Positions 32,588 through 43,377 of a stretch of 64,000 bases of DNA are shown here, in pieces; positions within the stretch are counted from its first letter, which is position 1; the number at the start of each line of letters is the position of its first letter. The stretch is from Lucinisca nassula (Eukaryota > Mollusca > Bivalvia > Lucinida > Lucinidae): the NCBI GenBank assembly GCA_963580285.1, contig OY757023.1:86825108-86889107 (forward strand). The letters run 5' to 3'. The translations under genes and the position numbers were made by a program. The notes under the pieces are model-generated. The model was given only the letters and a program-made list of their open reading frames with translations, was not told the origin of the DNA and did not search any database.

Positions 32588-32680
32588 AATTCTCATTTTT
32601 TCCTTGAAAATATGTGTTGCGTTTAGTCATTAGAATTGCCTCGATGAGGCAATTCTAATGAGCAAACACTACACAGCTTT
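32588..32680. repeat. MITE-P-like hairpin variant
   Basis: 'cattagaattgcctcgatga' folds on 'ggcaattctaatgag': a TTAGAATTGCCTC core instead of TTAGAACCGCCTC. Confidence 0.55.
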
Positions 32681-32755
32681 GCTGTGCTCGTGACCTGTAT
32701 TAGTGGCTCGAACTATCACTGTCTCGCCAAACAAATATTCGCCGCAGCTATGGTT

Positions 32756-32950
32756 AAGGGAATACGTGGCGGCCGTAAAAAGTCTCCCTGTCCTTAATCA
32801 TAGTGTGGTCCTTTGGGATTGTTAATTTCACTGCGGAGTTCTGAAAAATTCTGAAGGTCACTGATGAGGTCACTGATGATTGGCCGAAACTAGCTAGTCT
32901 GTTCCGTGTTGTCGTCCTTGCTTCCAAAGGATTGCCTTTCCATAGAACTT
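32756..32950 (-). mobile_element. Repeat 'tttcggccaattagg' family
   Basis: In reverse it contains 'actagctagtttcggccaat', 'tccaaaggac' and 'cgtattccc'-like text, matching 38440-38600 and 53487-53805. Function and class are unknown. Confidence 0.45.
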
Positions 32951-33254
32951 ATACCATGGCCCCAAAATTGTTCGGGCCATTGCAGCTCAACTGTAGTTGG
33001 CTAATAGTGGTCGACATAAAAACATGTATCCTTAGGACGACGTGTCGGATTATCGTCGGTTTAAGTGTTAGTCGAATGACCGACCGCCTGCTGTCTAAAG
33101 TGCATTTTTCCACCAGCAAATGTCAACCGACTTTTTAAGAAAAATGTCTTAAAATCGTGGAAAAAAAAAGGGTTCGGTGTCCTTGTCATTCACCAATAAG
33201 CTGTCAAGTGTTTTCTCAGAAAACGTGCTGGAAATCAACATGATCAAATATGAA

Positions 33255-33486
33255 CCAGCGCATCACAAAACCTACAATAAGACATGTGCGCCCAACGAAG
33301 ACTCAGATCAGCCTGCGCATCCGCGCAGTCTGATCAGAGTCTTCGCTGTGCGCATTAAGGATAGCCAACAGCCCAATGCGCATTCATGCAGCAAGAGAAG
33401 TCTCTGGTTAGACTATATGGATGCGCAGGCTGATCTGAGTCTTCGATGGGCGCACGTGTCTTATTGTAGGTTTTGTCGTGCGCTGG
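33255..33486. mobile_element. MITE-F, 68-bp terminal inverted repeats
   Basis: The left end 'ccagcgcatcacaaaaccta' faces the right end 'taggttttgtcgtgcgctgg', and pairing continues inward through 'caataagacatgtgcgccc' and 'gatcagcctgcgcatcc'. No transposase. The 113-codon ORF running through it (33177-33518) is a translation of the element. Confidence 0.75.
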
Positions 33487-33637
33487 CCGATATGTTTGTC
33501 GACTACTACAACAGCTGAACAAAGAAAACAACAGACCCTTTACGTCTTTAATAAAGACAGATAAATAGCGAAACCTTTCTTGTTTATTATGCAGTGTAGA
33601 TACAGTATCATCAAAACAAACAAAGACTAGATTAGGG

Positions 33638-33656
33638 CATAGGGGCTTGAATCACG

Positions 33657-33687
<31 letters not shown>

Positions 33688-33725
33688 TTTTTTTTTTTTT
33701 TTTTTTCGTGATTCAAGCCCCTATG
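33638..33725. repeat. Perfect palindrome with A27/T23 centre
   Basis: The arm 'cataggggcttgaatcacg' (33638-33656), a run of 27 A (33657-33683), a run of 23 T (33684-33706), then the exact inverted arm (33707-33725). It could be two poly(A)-ended copies joined tail to tail, or a sequencing/assembly foldback. Confidence 0.9.
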
Positions 33726-33829
33726 ATTAGGGATAATCGTTATTTTTTCATGATTCAGGAAATTGGCGTATCGGTAAAGGGTTTAAATATCCGGTCAAAA
33801 ACAGGCGACTTCTGTGGTTCGGCCAGAAA

Positions 33830-34830
33830 CTGACACTCATCCTAGAAATGGCGATTGATGTGTCTTATCATAAGAAACAAAATATATATGGTTTAGGGAT
33901 GGGAATCTGAACAGTTTTTGAGATATATGACATTTCCTGAGATGGTGTTGTGGGCCATGGTGCCGGCGCATCCCGGGGGACCCCCAAGTCGGTAACATTG
34001 AATGAGTCTTATCATAAGGTACAGAAATAAAACATGAATAGGGGCGGGGATCTGAAACGTTTCTCAGATGTAAGGCCATCTTGGAGTCACGGAAAGGAAC
34101 GAGAATATATATGGTCAAGGTGTGGATATCTGAACGGTTTCTGAGATATATGGCCTTTCGTGAAGTGGTGGAGAGGGGCACGGCCCGGTGCAACACAGGG
34201 CACCCTCAGGTTGGTTTCTTTGATTTCGTCTTATCATAAGGAACAATAATATATTATATGGTTTAATGGTGGGGATCTGAATGGTTTAGGAGATTTGAAT
34301 GGTTTCTTAGATGTAAGGTCTTTTATGAAAGGCAAGGGCTGGGGAATAGCCCAAGCGCACCCCAGGGCCCCCATCTTGGTGTCACTGAATTTGTCTTGTC
34401 ATAAGGATCAAGAATATAATTATATTGTTAAAGGGTGGTGATCTGAATTGTTTCTGAGATATATGGTCTTTTATGAACTGGAGAGGCGGGGCATGACCAC
34501 GGCGCACCCACAGGGGACCCCTAGGTTGGTTTAAATGAATGCGTCTTATCATAAGAAACAAGGATATATAATGTTTAGTGTGGTGATCCGAGGGGTTTTT
34601 GGTATGTATGGCCTTTTATGACGTGGATGGGTGGGGCATGGCCCCGGCGCAACCCTGGACACCCCCCCCCCCACCCCCGGTTGGTGTCACTTTATGAGTC
34701 TTATCATACGGAACAAGAATATATAAGGGTATAAGGGTTAGGGGTGGAGATCTGAAAAGTTTCTGAGATACTGGGCCTTTTATGAAGTCAAGTGGACATG
34801 GCCCCGGCGCACACCGGGGACCGTTTAAAA
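33830..34830. repeat. Degenerate tandem array, six units
   Basis: The phrase 'gtcttatcataaggaac' recurs near 33857, 34006, 34226, 34393, 34542 and 34696. It is followed each time by 'gggatctgaa' and 'tttctgagatatatgg' and, before the next unit, by 'gcatggccccggcgcacccc'. Periods run from 149 to about 220 bp. A lone fragment recurs at about 35446-35495. Confidence 0.7.
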
Positions 34831-34834
34831 AATA

Positions 34835-35445
34835 GAAGTGAAGGCAATGATCAGAAATCGATACAATTAACCCACAGCTCCTATCAGAGACATCAAAGGA
34901 AAAGAAACATAAAAAGGGAATAAAATGAACCAAATGGAAACATCAAAAGCGAAAAGCCAAAAGAACAGTTACTTTCCCACAAAATGGCAAATTGGCTAAC
35001 CAAAACAAAAAAGATAACCAACAGTTAGACTCCGATGGGACCGACCAGATTCAGAGCATCAGGCACCAACCAACATTGCAAAAAAAAAAAAATAAATAAA
35101 TTCTAATTCTCAGTATGCCTTACGCTGGAACCGTCATAGAATCTGAGGTCTGACCCACCGGCGTGCAATTACAGAGGGAAGCCAAGTTGTCAACCGTGAT
35201 TGGTTTAACTATCGTGCATGTAGTTTGTGGTATAACAATTATTTTGTACCCAATCTTTGTACATCGCAGATGATGCAAGTACATGTATATATTTTTCTGA
35301 ATTTATATTCTAAGTCACCATAAAATTCGGGTTCCGAATTCCGATAGACCTTGCTGCAGAAGAAATTTAAGTTCAACATTGAATTTTGAAACTAAATCGG
35401 AATGACGTCCATAAAATTCAGAAATGGCTTTGTGTAGATTTTGAT
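34835..35445. other. No recognisable gene
   Basis: AT-rich sequence without coding signal or clear repeat, apart from a poly(A) stretch near 35080. Confidence 0.5.
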
Positions 35446-35718
35446 ACTTTCTGATATATATGGTCTTTTATGAAGTGGAGAGGCGGAGCATGACTTCGTT
35501 TGGGATACTTAACAAGCAATGGGGCTGGCAAACAATATTCATACACACATCCGGCCCGTTGCATGCGTAGAAAAACATTTTCAAAGCAGCTACCATTATT
35601 CGGCCAAGAAAAGCAGCTTAATGACGTCAACGGAAGTGCATAGTGCGTCTTAAAGAGATAATACTTGATGGTTGGGTCGATTGTCTCTGAGTATAGGTTG
35701 TATAATTGGCCTGAATTG

Positions 35719-35965
35719 GAACTCAAGGGGAATGTGAACACCTGGCAGATTTATCCGCCATTTTTCGAAGGGAGATAACTTTCGGGATTTCCTGTTCGCT
35801 TTTCTATAAGCCCTGTCCCACTGAAAAAGGGGTCTTATCTTAAAGGAAAAAATTTGCTCCTCAGGAGCAATTTTTTTCCTTTGAGAGTTGACCCCTATTG
35901 ACAAGGGAGACAAAAATACTTTTGCAGGAGTTGCCTCCCCTGAAGGTGTTCCCATTCCCCTTAAA
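35719..35965. mobile_element. MITE-L copy
   Basis: The left 'ctcaaggggaatgtgaaca' and the right 'ggtgttcccattcccctta' ends are inverted. The centre is a hairpin around 'ttgctcctcaggagcaa', flanked by 'aaaaaggggtc' and 'gttgacccct'. The SINE-A copy that follows starts mid-element at the boundary. Confidence 0.7.
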
Positions 35966-36235
35966 TAGATGGGCTGCATGATGCTTCTACGCAGAGCTGA
36001 AACCGATCGCACACGAGTACTGGTAAACCGCTAGGAGGATCTAAGCCTGTCCAGGCAAAGCTGTGCGAGTCGGACCGTCCATGTTTATAACCTCTATTGG
36101 TTTCATTGGTCGACAGGGCTTGAGAAGTCATTTCATCTCAATGTCGGGTAAAAGTCCCACAAAATTGGAAGCAACGTCTTCAAAACGACCCACCTAAATA
36201 GTGCTGTCAGGGACATAAAACCTAAATTCTTTCAT
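35966..36235 (+). mobile_element. SINE-A, 5'-truncated copy
   Basis: Starts at 'agatgggctgcatgatgctt', directly against MITE-L, and ends 'agggacataaaacctaaatt'. Confidence 0.7.
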
Positions 36236-36291
36236 CTCTCCAAAACTGTTATTTTTCTGGTGAAACTTTTTCGGCGTAGCGGTATGAGCTG

Positions 36292-36345
36292 GCCACAAAA
36301 TGACCTATACAGTATTGACGGGAATGTTAAACCTCAAATTAACCA
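36292..36345 (+). mobile_element. SINE-A tail fragment
   Basis: 'ccacaaaatgacctatacag' to 'gttaaacctcaaatt', the last 50 bp or so of the family. Confidence 0.55.
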
Positions 36346-36599
36346 AAATCAAGCAAAATACCATGACCAGGCGTCTGATCTCGGCCTACTCAGCTTGCTA
36401 ATGTCCCTGTTTGGAACACTATGCATATACATGTATGTATTTATCAATTGAAGAATAAAACACACCTTAGATACTTTGTTTTTCGTTCGAGCCAAAACAC
36501 ATCACATTTGTCCAGTCCAGGTTTTACAGATAATCTCATTTGCAGAAGGCATGCCGACATCACACAGACAAGGATAACGCGGCTAATCGTTTCAGTACG

Positions 36600-36900
36600 A
36601 TGATGTACCCGTGCGACATTGTGGATTTTTTCACGTCTCCAAAATGGCTACTCTTCTGATGAAAATTAATGATATTTTTTTCTTATTTACACTGCAAACA
36701 TAAGTTGTTGGAGCTCGTTAGAACAGCCTCATTGAGGCGGTTCTAACGAGTACTCCAACCTACGTCTTGCAGAAATATGGTTCTAAGGAGTACCCCCAAC
36801 CTACGTCTTGGAGAAATATGGTTCTAAGGAGTACCCCCAACCTACGTCTTGGAAAAATATATAAGATAAATAGTGCATACCCCCGTTAAACCCAGTTGTC
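36600..36900. mobile_element. MITE-P copy with repeated right flank
   Basis: The central palindrome 'ctcgttagaacagcctcatt' / 'gaggcggttctaacgag' is at 36713-36750. The right flank 'taaggagtacccccaaccta' is present twice more, in short tandem duplications. Confidence 0.65.
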
Positions 36901-37074
36901 TCTATTTAGGATGGGATTTTTGATCATTTCACGGACTTGTTCATGTGGAATCCTGGATTTCGAACAAACGCTGTCTGCGCACTTCAGAGACAGTCACTTG
37001 GGTATATATTTGGCAAAGTAACTCGGGTTTATTTGTGGCTTTGTGTCAATTGATTAACAATCCACCCAAGAATC

Positions 37075-37849
37075 TTAAAGGTGCATTATTGAGCTATCTG
37101 GAAAAAATGCTTCCAAAAATAAAATACATATAGCCGTAGACTAGCTACTAGTCGGATATCATATTTTAAAGTTAATAAGTAATATTCTTCTAAATTTATT
37201 TTTTTTTACTTCTTTTTCCCTCTCTGATAGCAACAGGTTTTATCTTGGGAAGGTATCCGACCTTGATGTCTGAGACAAGATTAAAGATATTTGATAAAAA
37301 CACCAGGAAGGTTGGTCATTGGTAAATATGACATCAAGGTCTAGGAGCTAGACTAATATAGCCGGTGTTTTTCTTTAAAACAATACAAATGAATGCATTT
37401 TATGCAAAAATGCAAACATTTATGATGACAGGTAAACGAGTTTGAGAGGGATTCCCTAACTAGGTTTCGAACACTAGTTAGATCTATTTTTAGTTCGTGA
37501 CAAAAATACAATCCCCATATATGACGTTATGCGACGTTCATTTTTGGCCTTGTTTGCTTAGACCATGCCTGAATCGGAAAAAATATGACGCTGAATACCA
37601 TGCCATAAGTAACGAGACTCTGAGACGATACTGTCGCCATGTATGTGTAAAGTGACAGATTTATTTTTAGAACAGAAATTCCGAACACATGTTCAGAGCG
37701 AAGGGTAAACACGAATGAAAACGACCATTTTCACAAAGTTCTGAAACTGTATTTGGCTCCAAAAGTGTACACATGACAAAGGAGTATGCATTGAAGATAA
37801 AAACCAGAAAAAAAAATTGAGACCTGGTAGCTCAATAATGCACCTTTAA
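37075..37849. mobile_element. TTAA-flanked inverted-repeat element
   Basis: TTAA at 37075-37078 and 37846-37849 enclose a 767-bp segment whose ends are inverted ('aggtgcattattgagcta' on the left; its complement on the right). TTAA target duplications are known for piggyBac and Kolobok superfamilies. No transposase ORF is present, so this would be a non-autonomous derivative. Confidence 0.6.
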
Positions 37850-38435
37850 TGCGGTTAAGTCGTTCATATAAACAACAATATACGAACACCAATTCAAACC
37901 TTGTAAATAACTGTGCTATAAACTGGCACAAGAATGGCAAGTGTGGCTTATATTTAACGAACTGCTTTAACCGTTTAATAACGGAATCTTCCACGAACAG
38001 ATTGGGACAGGCACAGCTTCAAAACAAGGGGTGGTCCTTTTGTTTTTCTTTTTTTCGTTTTAATCGTACTTTCAGCGAACAGTGAAGACCCTGATCAGAC
38101 GCAAATGTCATCAGTTTGTTAACGCCCCATTTTCGACACGTTAGGCATATAAGGGTTAAGTTTGCACTTATTACGTAGGAAAAAAATGCATGAGGAGAAA
38201 GCATAAAGGTTATCAGAACAATAAACAGAATTGTTCGACCAGAAAAGTATCGTAATGACGTCAGCGGAAGCGCATTGTGCGTCTTAGAACATATACTGTC
38301 CACTTGCATGTACATGTATAATTTGCTGATACATTTTGTTGGAAAATAACTGTCCTTTTGACTTTTCGCTTGGGTCATTTTCATTATAGCGGTATCTTTC
38401 TTTCCCTGGGAGGTGTGACCATGGAATGCACAAGA
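37850..38435. other. No recognisable gene
   Basis: Only short ORFs. A partial copy of the 'agtgaagaccctgatcagac' hairpin family is near 38080. Confidence 0.45.
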
Positions 38436-38439
38436 TATT

Positions 38440-38600
38440 TGTGGACCAGACTATAGCTAGTTTCGGCCAATTAGGCCACATCAGTGACCCTCAGATATTT
38501 TCTAAATTCAGCAGTGAAACCAATGATCCCAAAGGACTAGAAAATATAACCCATAATATGATGAAGGACAGAAAGTCTTTTTAATGCCGCCACACATTCC
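38440..38600 (+). mobile_element. Repeat 'tttcggccaattagg' family
   Basis: Shares 'agactatagctagtttcgg', 'cagtgaccctcagatatttt' and 'atgatcccaaaggac' with 53560-53660. Confidence 0.5.
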
Positions 38601-38664
38601 AAAGGACTCGAACACCGATGTTTCGTTTACCATGGCTAAGTCGGCTTCGTTCTGGAGTCCTTAG

Positions 38665-38743
38665 CAACAGCGGACCAACGTCGGGCCGATAGCGATACGA
38701 CGTTGCCACGTCGTATCGCTATCGGCCCGACGTTGGTCCGTTG
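38665..38743. repeat. Long perfect-stem palindrome
   Basis: The arms 'ggaccaacgtcgggccgata' onward and their exact inverse give about 36 paired bases, with only a 3-nt 'cag' offset on the left. Related to 6682-6772 and 44170-44215. Confidence 0.75.
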
Positions 38744-38984
38744 GGTAGGGGCTTCCTCCCAAAGCTGCAGATAAGAAAGGGGATAGGTTTGTTTATCAAT
38801 CGACACAAAGTTTCTAAATACGGAAGCCTTCTGTCTGCTATTATTCATGAGATTATCGCTCACCATGTACAAACTCCAGATCCTCCTCCCGCTTCCCCTC
38901 CCCTACCCCACCCGTGACGTCAGAATGCTGTGTATTTGTAAAATCTGGACCGAGCTTGTGTACCGGGACACTGGCAAGCATTGT

Positions 38985-39045
38985 AAACCCAGATCAGACA
39001 CCACAAAACGCGGCGACCGATCAGTGTTTACACTGTTAGCTTAAA
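38985..39045. repeat. Hairpin family member
   Basis: 'cattgtaaacccagatcaga' and the inverted 'cgatcagtgtttacactg', around 'acgcggc'. Confidence 0.5.
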
Positions 39046-39529
39046 GGGGTTTCCGATTAAGTTCATATACTTTAAGCCTTTATTTTACGAGGGTTACCAT
39101 CCGGAAGGCCACTGCCTCCCTTCTTTCTAAGGGTTTGAATATGCTACTGTCCTTTCACAATAAGCTACTGTTTCTAATGTCTAAGATTATAGGAAAGCAA
39201 GTCCCGAAAGTTGTCATCCTTGTTATATGATAGAACATATCTAATCTGTATCGAAAATAGAGATTCATTCTACATCCGGTACTGGGCTTCACAAATTAAA
39301 GCCCATGACAGTATTTTAAACTTCGATACTATACCGGTATGATCCCTCTCGGCTGAACGTAAAACAACTGCTTTACAATAAAACAGAAAACAAGCAGGAG
39401 CAAGAACACAATATGTAGAAGATTTATACAAGTACAAGCCTAAGGCCTAAAAAAAAAAGCTTCGTGTCCAAAACGAAAACCATAACAATTCTGGTGTGCA
39501 GGCTATGCAGCTAGATCTGTGTTTGTAAA
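39046..39529. other. No recognisable gene
   Basis: Unique-looking sequence up to the mariner. No motif found. Confidence 0.45.
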
Positions 39530-40826
39530 CGAGGGTAGGCTGAAAAGTTCTGAGCCTGACCAAGATCCAATGGTTTGTCCATGCTGAAAGCGCCTTATTT
39601 TTCAACATAGTCTCCCTTCCTGTCCACACACTTCCTCCAGCAATGCTGGAGTCCTTGGATCCCAGTGGTATAGAAGGTCTCATCTTGGTCCCTGAAAAAC
39701 TCCTCCACAACAGCTATCACCTCCTCGTCTGACCGATAATGCTGCTCAGCCAAGTGCTTTTTCATGTTTGGAAACAGGAAATAATCTGATGGAGCTAGAT
39801 CAGGTGAATACGGAGGGTCATCGACAAGTGTGAAGCCACAGTCATGCACAGCAGCCATTGCGACAACCGATTTATGAGCAGGTGCATTGTCCTGATGGAA
39901 CAAGACCCCTTTTGTAAATTTTCCGGGTCGTTTAGCATAAATAGCTTTTCGCAATTGTTTTAGTAGATCTGCATAATACTCCCCATTAATTTTTCTGCCC
40001 TTTTGAAGGTAATCTATGAATATTATACCCTTGGCATCCCAGAACACTGATGCCATCACCTTCCCTGCAGAGGAGACGACCTTTGCCTTCTTTGGAGAGG
40101 GTGAGCCAGGGTGCTTCCATTGCATGGATTGTCTTTTGATCTCTGACTCAAAGTGATGAACCCAACACTCATCCTGAGTGACAAAACCGTCAAGAAAACC
40201 ATCTTGGTCTGCTTCAAAAATAGCCAAGTTGGCTTGTGGCAGGTTCAGTCTGGTCAACTTTTGGCCAGGCGTCAAAAGCCGTGGCACCCATCTGGCGGAA
40301 ACCTTCGAAATTCCTAACTCACTGTGTAGAATGTTCTCTACTCGTTCACGGGAGATGCCAACAGTGTTAGCTAACTGATTCACATTTAAACGCCTGTTAC
40401 ATCCATCACGACCCTGTGCACTTGGCTGATGGTTTCCTCAGTTGTTGCCGTTGTTGGTCGTCCACACCGGTCATCATCTTCAAGGCTGTCCTTGCCCATC
40501 TTGAAATTTGCTGCCCACCTTTTCACGGTTGCATACGAAGGAGCATCATCCCCTAATGTAGCAACCATATCGGCATGAATGTCCTTGGGAGCTAACCCCT
40601 TTTTATGGAGGTACTTGATGACACCACGATGCCAGATGTTGTCCATTTTCTCAAAAACGTGCTAGTATCAATTTTCAAAGTCTAGAATTTCTACATTATT
40701 GCAGGTAAACTTGAACTCATTTTAGTCAAATCAAGTAATAAAGGTTTGGATTTAATGAATACAAAATTCAATGGCTATTCGATGCCTGCTTCTTGGTCAG
40801 GCTCAGAACTTTTCAGCCTACCCTCG
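39530..40826 (-). mobile_element. Mariner-family DNA transposon
   Basis: A 1,297-bp element bounded by 35-bp terminal inverted repeats that match exactly (39530-39564 and 40792-40826; each starts CGAGGGTAGGCTGAA and ends TGACCAAG). The length is typical of mariner. The right flank begins TA, as expected, whereas the left flank reads 'gtaaa' before the repeat, so the TA duplication is imperfect or the end is shifted by two bases. The transposase gene inside is broken. Confidence 0.92.
39595..40646 (-). pseudogene. Mariner transposase, frameshifted
   Basis: Two ORF pieces in different frames. The N-terminal 86 residues (40646-40386, ATG start) carry the helix-turn-helix DNA-binding region seen in mariner/SETMAR proteins, with a CGRP motif. 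The C-terminal 262 residues (40383-39595) carry the second HTH region, a WVPRLLTP linker and the catalytic triad: D71 (VTQDECWVH), D165 (LFHQDNAPAH) and D200 (SPDLAPSDYF). There are 34 residues between the second and third aspartates, so it is DD34D. A TAA at 40386-40388 and a frame change near it separate the pieces. Together they add up to about 350 residues, the usual family length, so one small indel seems to be the only major lesion. It could still be a substrate for a related intact transposase. Confidence 0.9.
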
Positions 40827-41170
40827 TAAATGGAAGTCCCGATACAAGGCAGTCCCGATTGCTATTGGCTGTTGTATTTTGAATAGTCTCTTCTTTCAGG
40901 TCCTTTACTTTTGCGCGTTTTCTTGCAAAAAGAAAAAAATAGCAGCAAACCGACACCACATTCACATATATATAAAGGATGTAAATATAAGATAAGCATG
41001 GTTTGACGTCAAATGTAACCACATAGGGATATTAAACAGGAACAAGCCCATTATACAACTTGAACTTTTGCACTTATAACATATTTATGTAATATTTACA
41101 TACCTTCGACCTCCAAGGGCGTAGAATCATTAAAAATTGTGCGATACAGGGGTAGTTCGAGACACTGAGT
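40827..41170. other. No recognisable gene
   Basis: AT-rich, short ORFs only. Confidence 0.45.
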
Positions 41171-41174
41171 GCTT

Positions 41175-41400
41175 TTGTCAGTATTGGAGTTTAACGGCCC
41201 AGTCAACACTATATTAAGTCATTTTTGAGCGGGTCAGTTTACCTATCCACACTTTTACTGGGCAGGCTTATACGTAAGCGGTTAACCGGTACAGTGCATA
41301 TTCTTTCGCCAGAAACTGACAACTGCCATTCTTGAATCAGCGGAAGGGAGAGAATGACGGTAGAAAAGATTTCATGATCAATCTCCACGAAAGGAATATT
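41175..41400 (-). mobile_element. SINE-B copy without tRNA-like head
   Basis: From 'attggagtttaacggcccag' to 'catgatcaatctccacgaaa'. It stops where the head should begin. Confidence 0.6.
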
Positions 41401-41414
41401 AATATTATAATGTT

Positions 41415-41546
41415 ATTAATCAAATAATTTCGTATTGGCCAAGTTACAGGTCCGAGGTCTGCTGTATTGGCACGAGGCCGAAGGCCGAGGCCAATACAGC
41501 TGACCGAGGACCTGTAACTTGGCCAATACGAAATTACTTGATTAAT
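41415..41546. repeat. Foldback of about 130 bp
   Basis: 'tttcgtattggccaagttac' pairs with 'gtaacttggccaatacgaaa', continuing into 'aggtcc' and 'ctgtattggc'. The centre is the 'gaggccgaaggccgaggcc' loop. Confidence 0.7.
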
Positions 41547-41675
41547 GACAATTTTATTAATTGACACAATTAAAAACATGATTTATGATTTTTGAATATT
41601 GGTTGACCTGGTATAATACAGGATAATCAATTAATAATATAATGTTACTAATCACGAAATTTCGTAATTGCTCAG

Positions 41676-41795
41676 TTTTTGTTTGTTTGATTTGAGATTT
41701 AGCGTCACCGTCAACACTGTATAGGTCATTTTGGGGACGTTGCTTCCAAGTTTGTGGGACTTTTACCCGACACTGAGATGAAATGACATCAGGTT
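41676..41795 (-). mobile_element. SINE-A 3' fragment
   Basis: 'tttgagatttagcgtcaccg' to 'ccgacactgagatgaaatga'. Confidence 0.6.
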
Positions 41796-41938
41796 TTGAT
41801 GTATGATATGTAGGCTTATTCATTAATTAAAGTACTCGATGAATCGACCGAGTTCTTGTTCCAGATATAGAAATCACAATATTGCATGTACATGCACATG
41901 AAATTATACCTTGTTCTTAGTCTTTTTTTGGGACATGG

Positions 41939-42005
41939 GCAAACAGTGTAGACACAGATCAGACCCCGCAGAACGCGGCGTCTCATCTGTGTCTACACTG
42001 TTTGC
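41939..42005. repeat. Near-perfect hairpin, type member of its family
   Basis: 'gcaaacagtgtagacacaga' pairs with 'tctgtgtctacactgtttgc'. The inner part 'cagaccccgc'/'gcggcgtctc' is nearly complementary, with 'agaac' as loop. Related half-hairpins occur near 1425, 31955, 38985, 47395 and 56268, and the array at 45900-47280 shares its arm. Confidence 0.7.
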
Positions 42006-42304
42006 TTAAAGTACATGTACTTATATTTTTGTAAAACTTACCACCCACAAAACAAACCTGACGACCCTAAATTGGGAATACCCCACTCCAATTTTATTTG
42101 GGTGGAATATACCATTGTCATATGTGGGATAAAAAGTTGAACACATGCATGGCCCATTTTCATTGGCTGAATTTTGAACTCTGTCCGCATTGAGTTCTTC
42201 CTATGGTCCCGGATAACAAATATTTAGGAAGATTTTTCCTATGTAATTTTCGTGAGTTTTTTTTGTTGTTTTTTTGCCTCGTTGCCTCAAAGATATTCGA
42301 ACCA

Positions 42305-42400
42305 TGATTTGTTTGATTGAGGTTTAACGACCCCGTCAACACTGTTTAGATCATTCTGGAGACGTTGCTTCCAATTTTGTGGGACTTTTATCTGATCTTG
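42305..42400 (-). mobile_element. SINE-A 3' fragment
   Basis: 'gattgaggtttaacgacccc' to 'tgtgggacttttatctgat'. Confidence 0.6.
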
Positions 42401-42579
42401 GGTTAAAATCATATACGATACTAGGAAATGCCAGGCGATGCTTCGATTTGTTTTCTAATAAAAAAAAAGTTCGACTTTTACGTAAGTGACAGCCACTATG
42501 GCGTATTAATCTGTAGTTTCTGTTCACAACACATCTTCTGTATAGCATAACAGGTTAACAATTCCGTGAGCACCCCTGT

Positions 42580-42870
42580 AAATTCAACTTTATACATTAC
42601 AATACACACCAGTGTGACATAATGCATTTTTTCATATCTCAAAAACGGACATTTTTCTGATGAAAATTTGAGATAAAATTTCGTATTTTAATTCTAAACA
42701 TAGGATGTGGGTGCTCGTTAGAACCGCCTCATTGAGGCGGTTCTAACGAGTACCCACAACCTAAGTCTTGGAGCAAAAATAAAGAACATAATGTATACCC
42801 TTGTAAATCCCACTTTTCTCTAAATAAAGTGGGGTTTAGGGGTATTCTTTACACGGACATGTTAACGTGA
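42580..42870. mobile_element. MITE-P, well-preserved copy
   Basis: Left flank 'cataatgcattttttcatat'. Central palindrome 42715-42752 with perfect arms GCTCGTTAGAACCGCCTCA / TGAGGCGGTTCTAACGAG. Right flank 'gtaaatcccacttttctcta' then 'gtggggtttaggggtattct'. Confidence 0.75.
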
Positions 42871-43054
42871 TGCAAAGACATGTAGGGTTTACAGGGGAGG
42901 GGGGAAATTTGTTCAAAAACATAGATTCTGGGACGATGTTTGAACGAGAAATAATAAGTGGAAACTGATCTGAAAAATTATGAAAGACGCCTTTTATGCA
43001 CTCAAGTGTGATAACAAAATGAGGATGGGTTTATATCATGTACATTACTACTGT

Positions 43055-43372
43055 TGGCCCCCGCCCCATGGGGCTTGAATAAATAGATGGGCATGATGCA
43101 TGATGCTTCCACGCAGAGCTGAAACCAACCACACCTGAGTACTGGTAAACCGCTTACAGGATCTGGATCTGCCCAGGAAAAGCGGTGCGAGTCGGCCCGT
43201 CCATGCTTATAAACCCTATTTATATTGGTTTCATTGAGTGACAGGGCTTGAGACGTCATTTCATCTCAATGTTGGGTAAAAGTCCCACAAAATTGGAAGC
43301 AACGTCTCCAAAATGACCTATACAGTGTTGACGGGGACGTTAAACCTCAAATCAAACAAAACAAACAAACAT
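43055..43372 (+). mobile_element. SINE-A, full-length copy
   Basis: Runs from 'cgccccatggggcttgaata' to the tail 'caaatcaaacaaaacaaaca'. Confidence 0.75.
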
Positions 43373-43377
43373 TACCA

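Noticed and set aside
39447..39710. 87-codon minus-strand ORF at the mariner 3' end
   Set aside because: It lies in another frame over the transposase end and the inverted repeat, with no motif.
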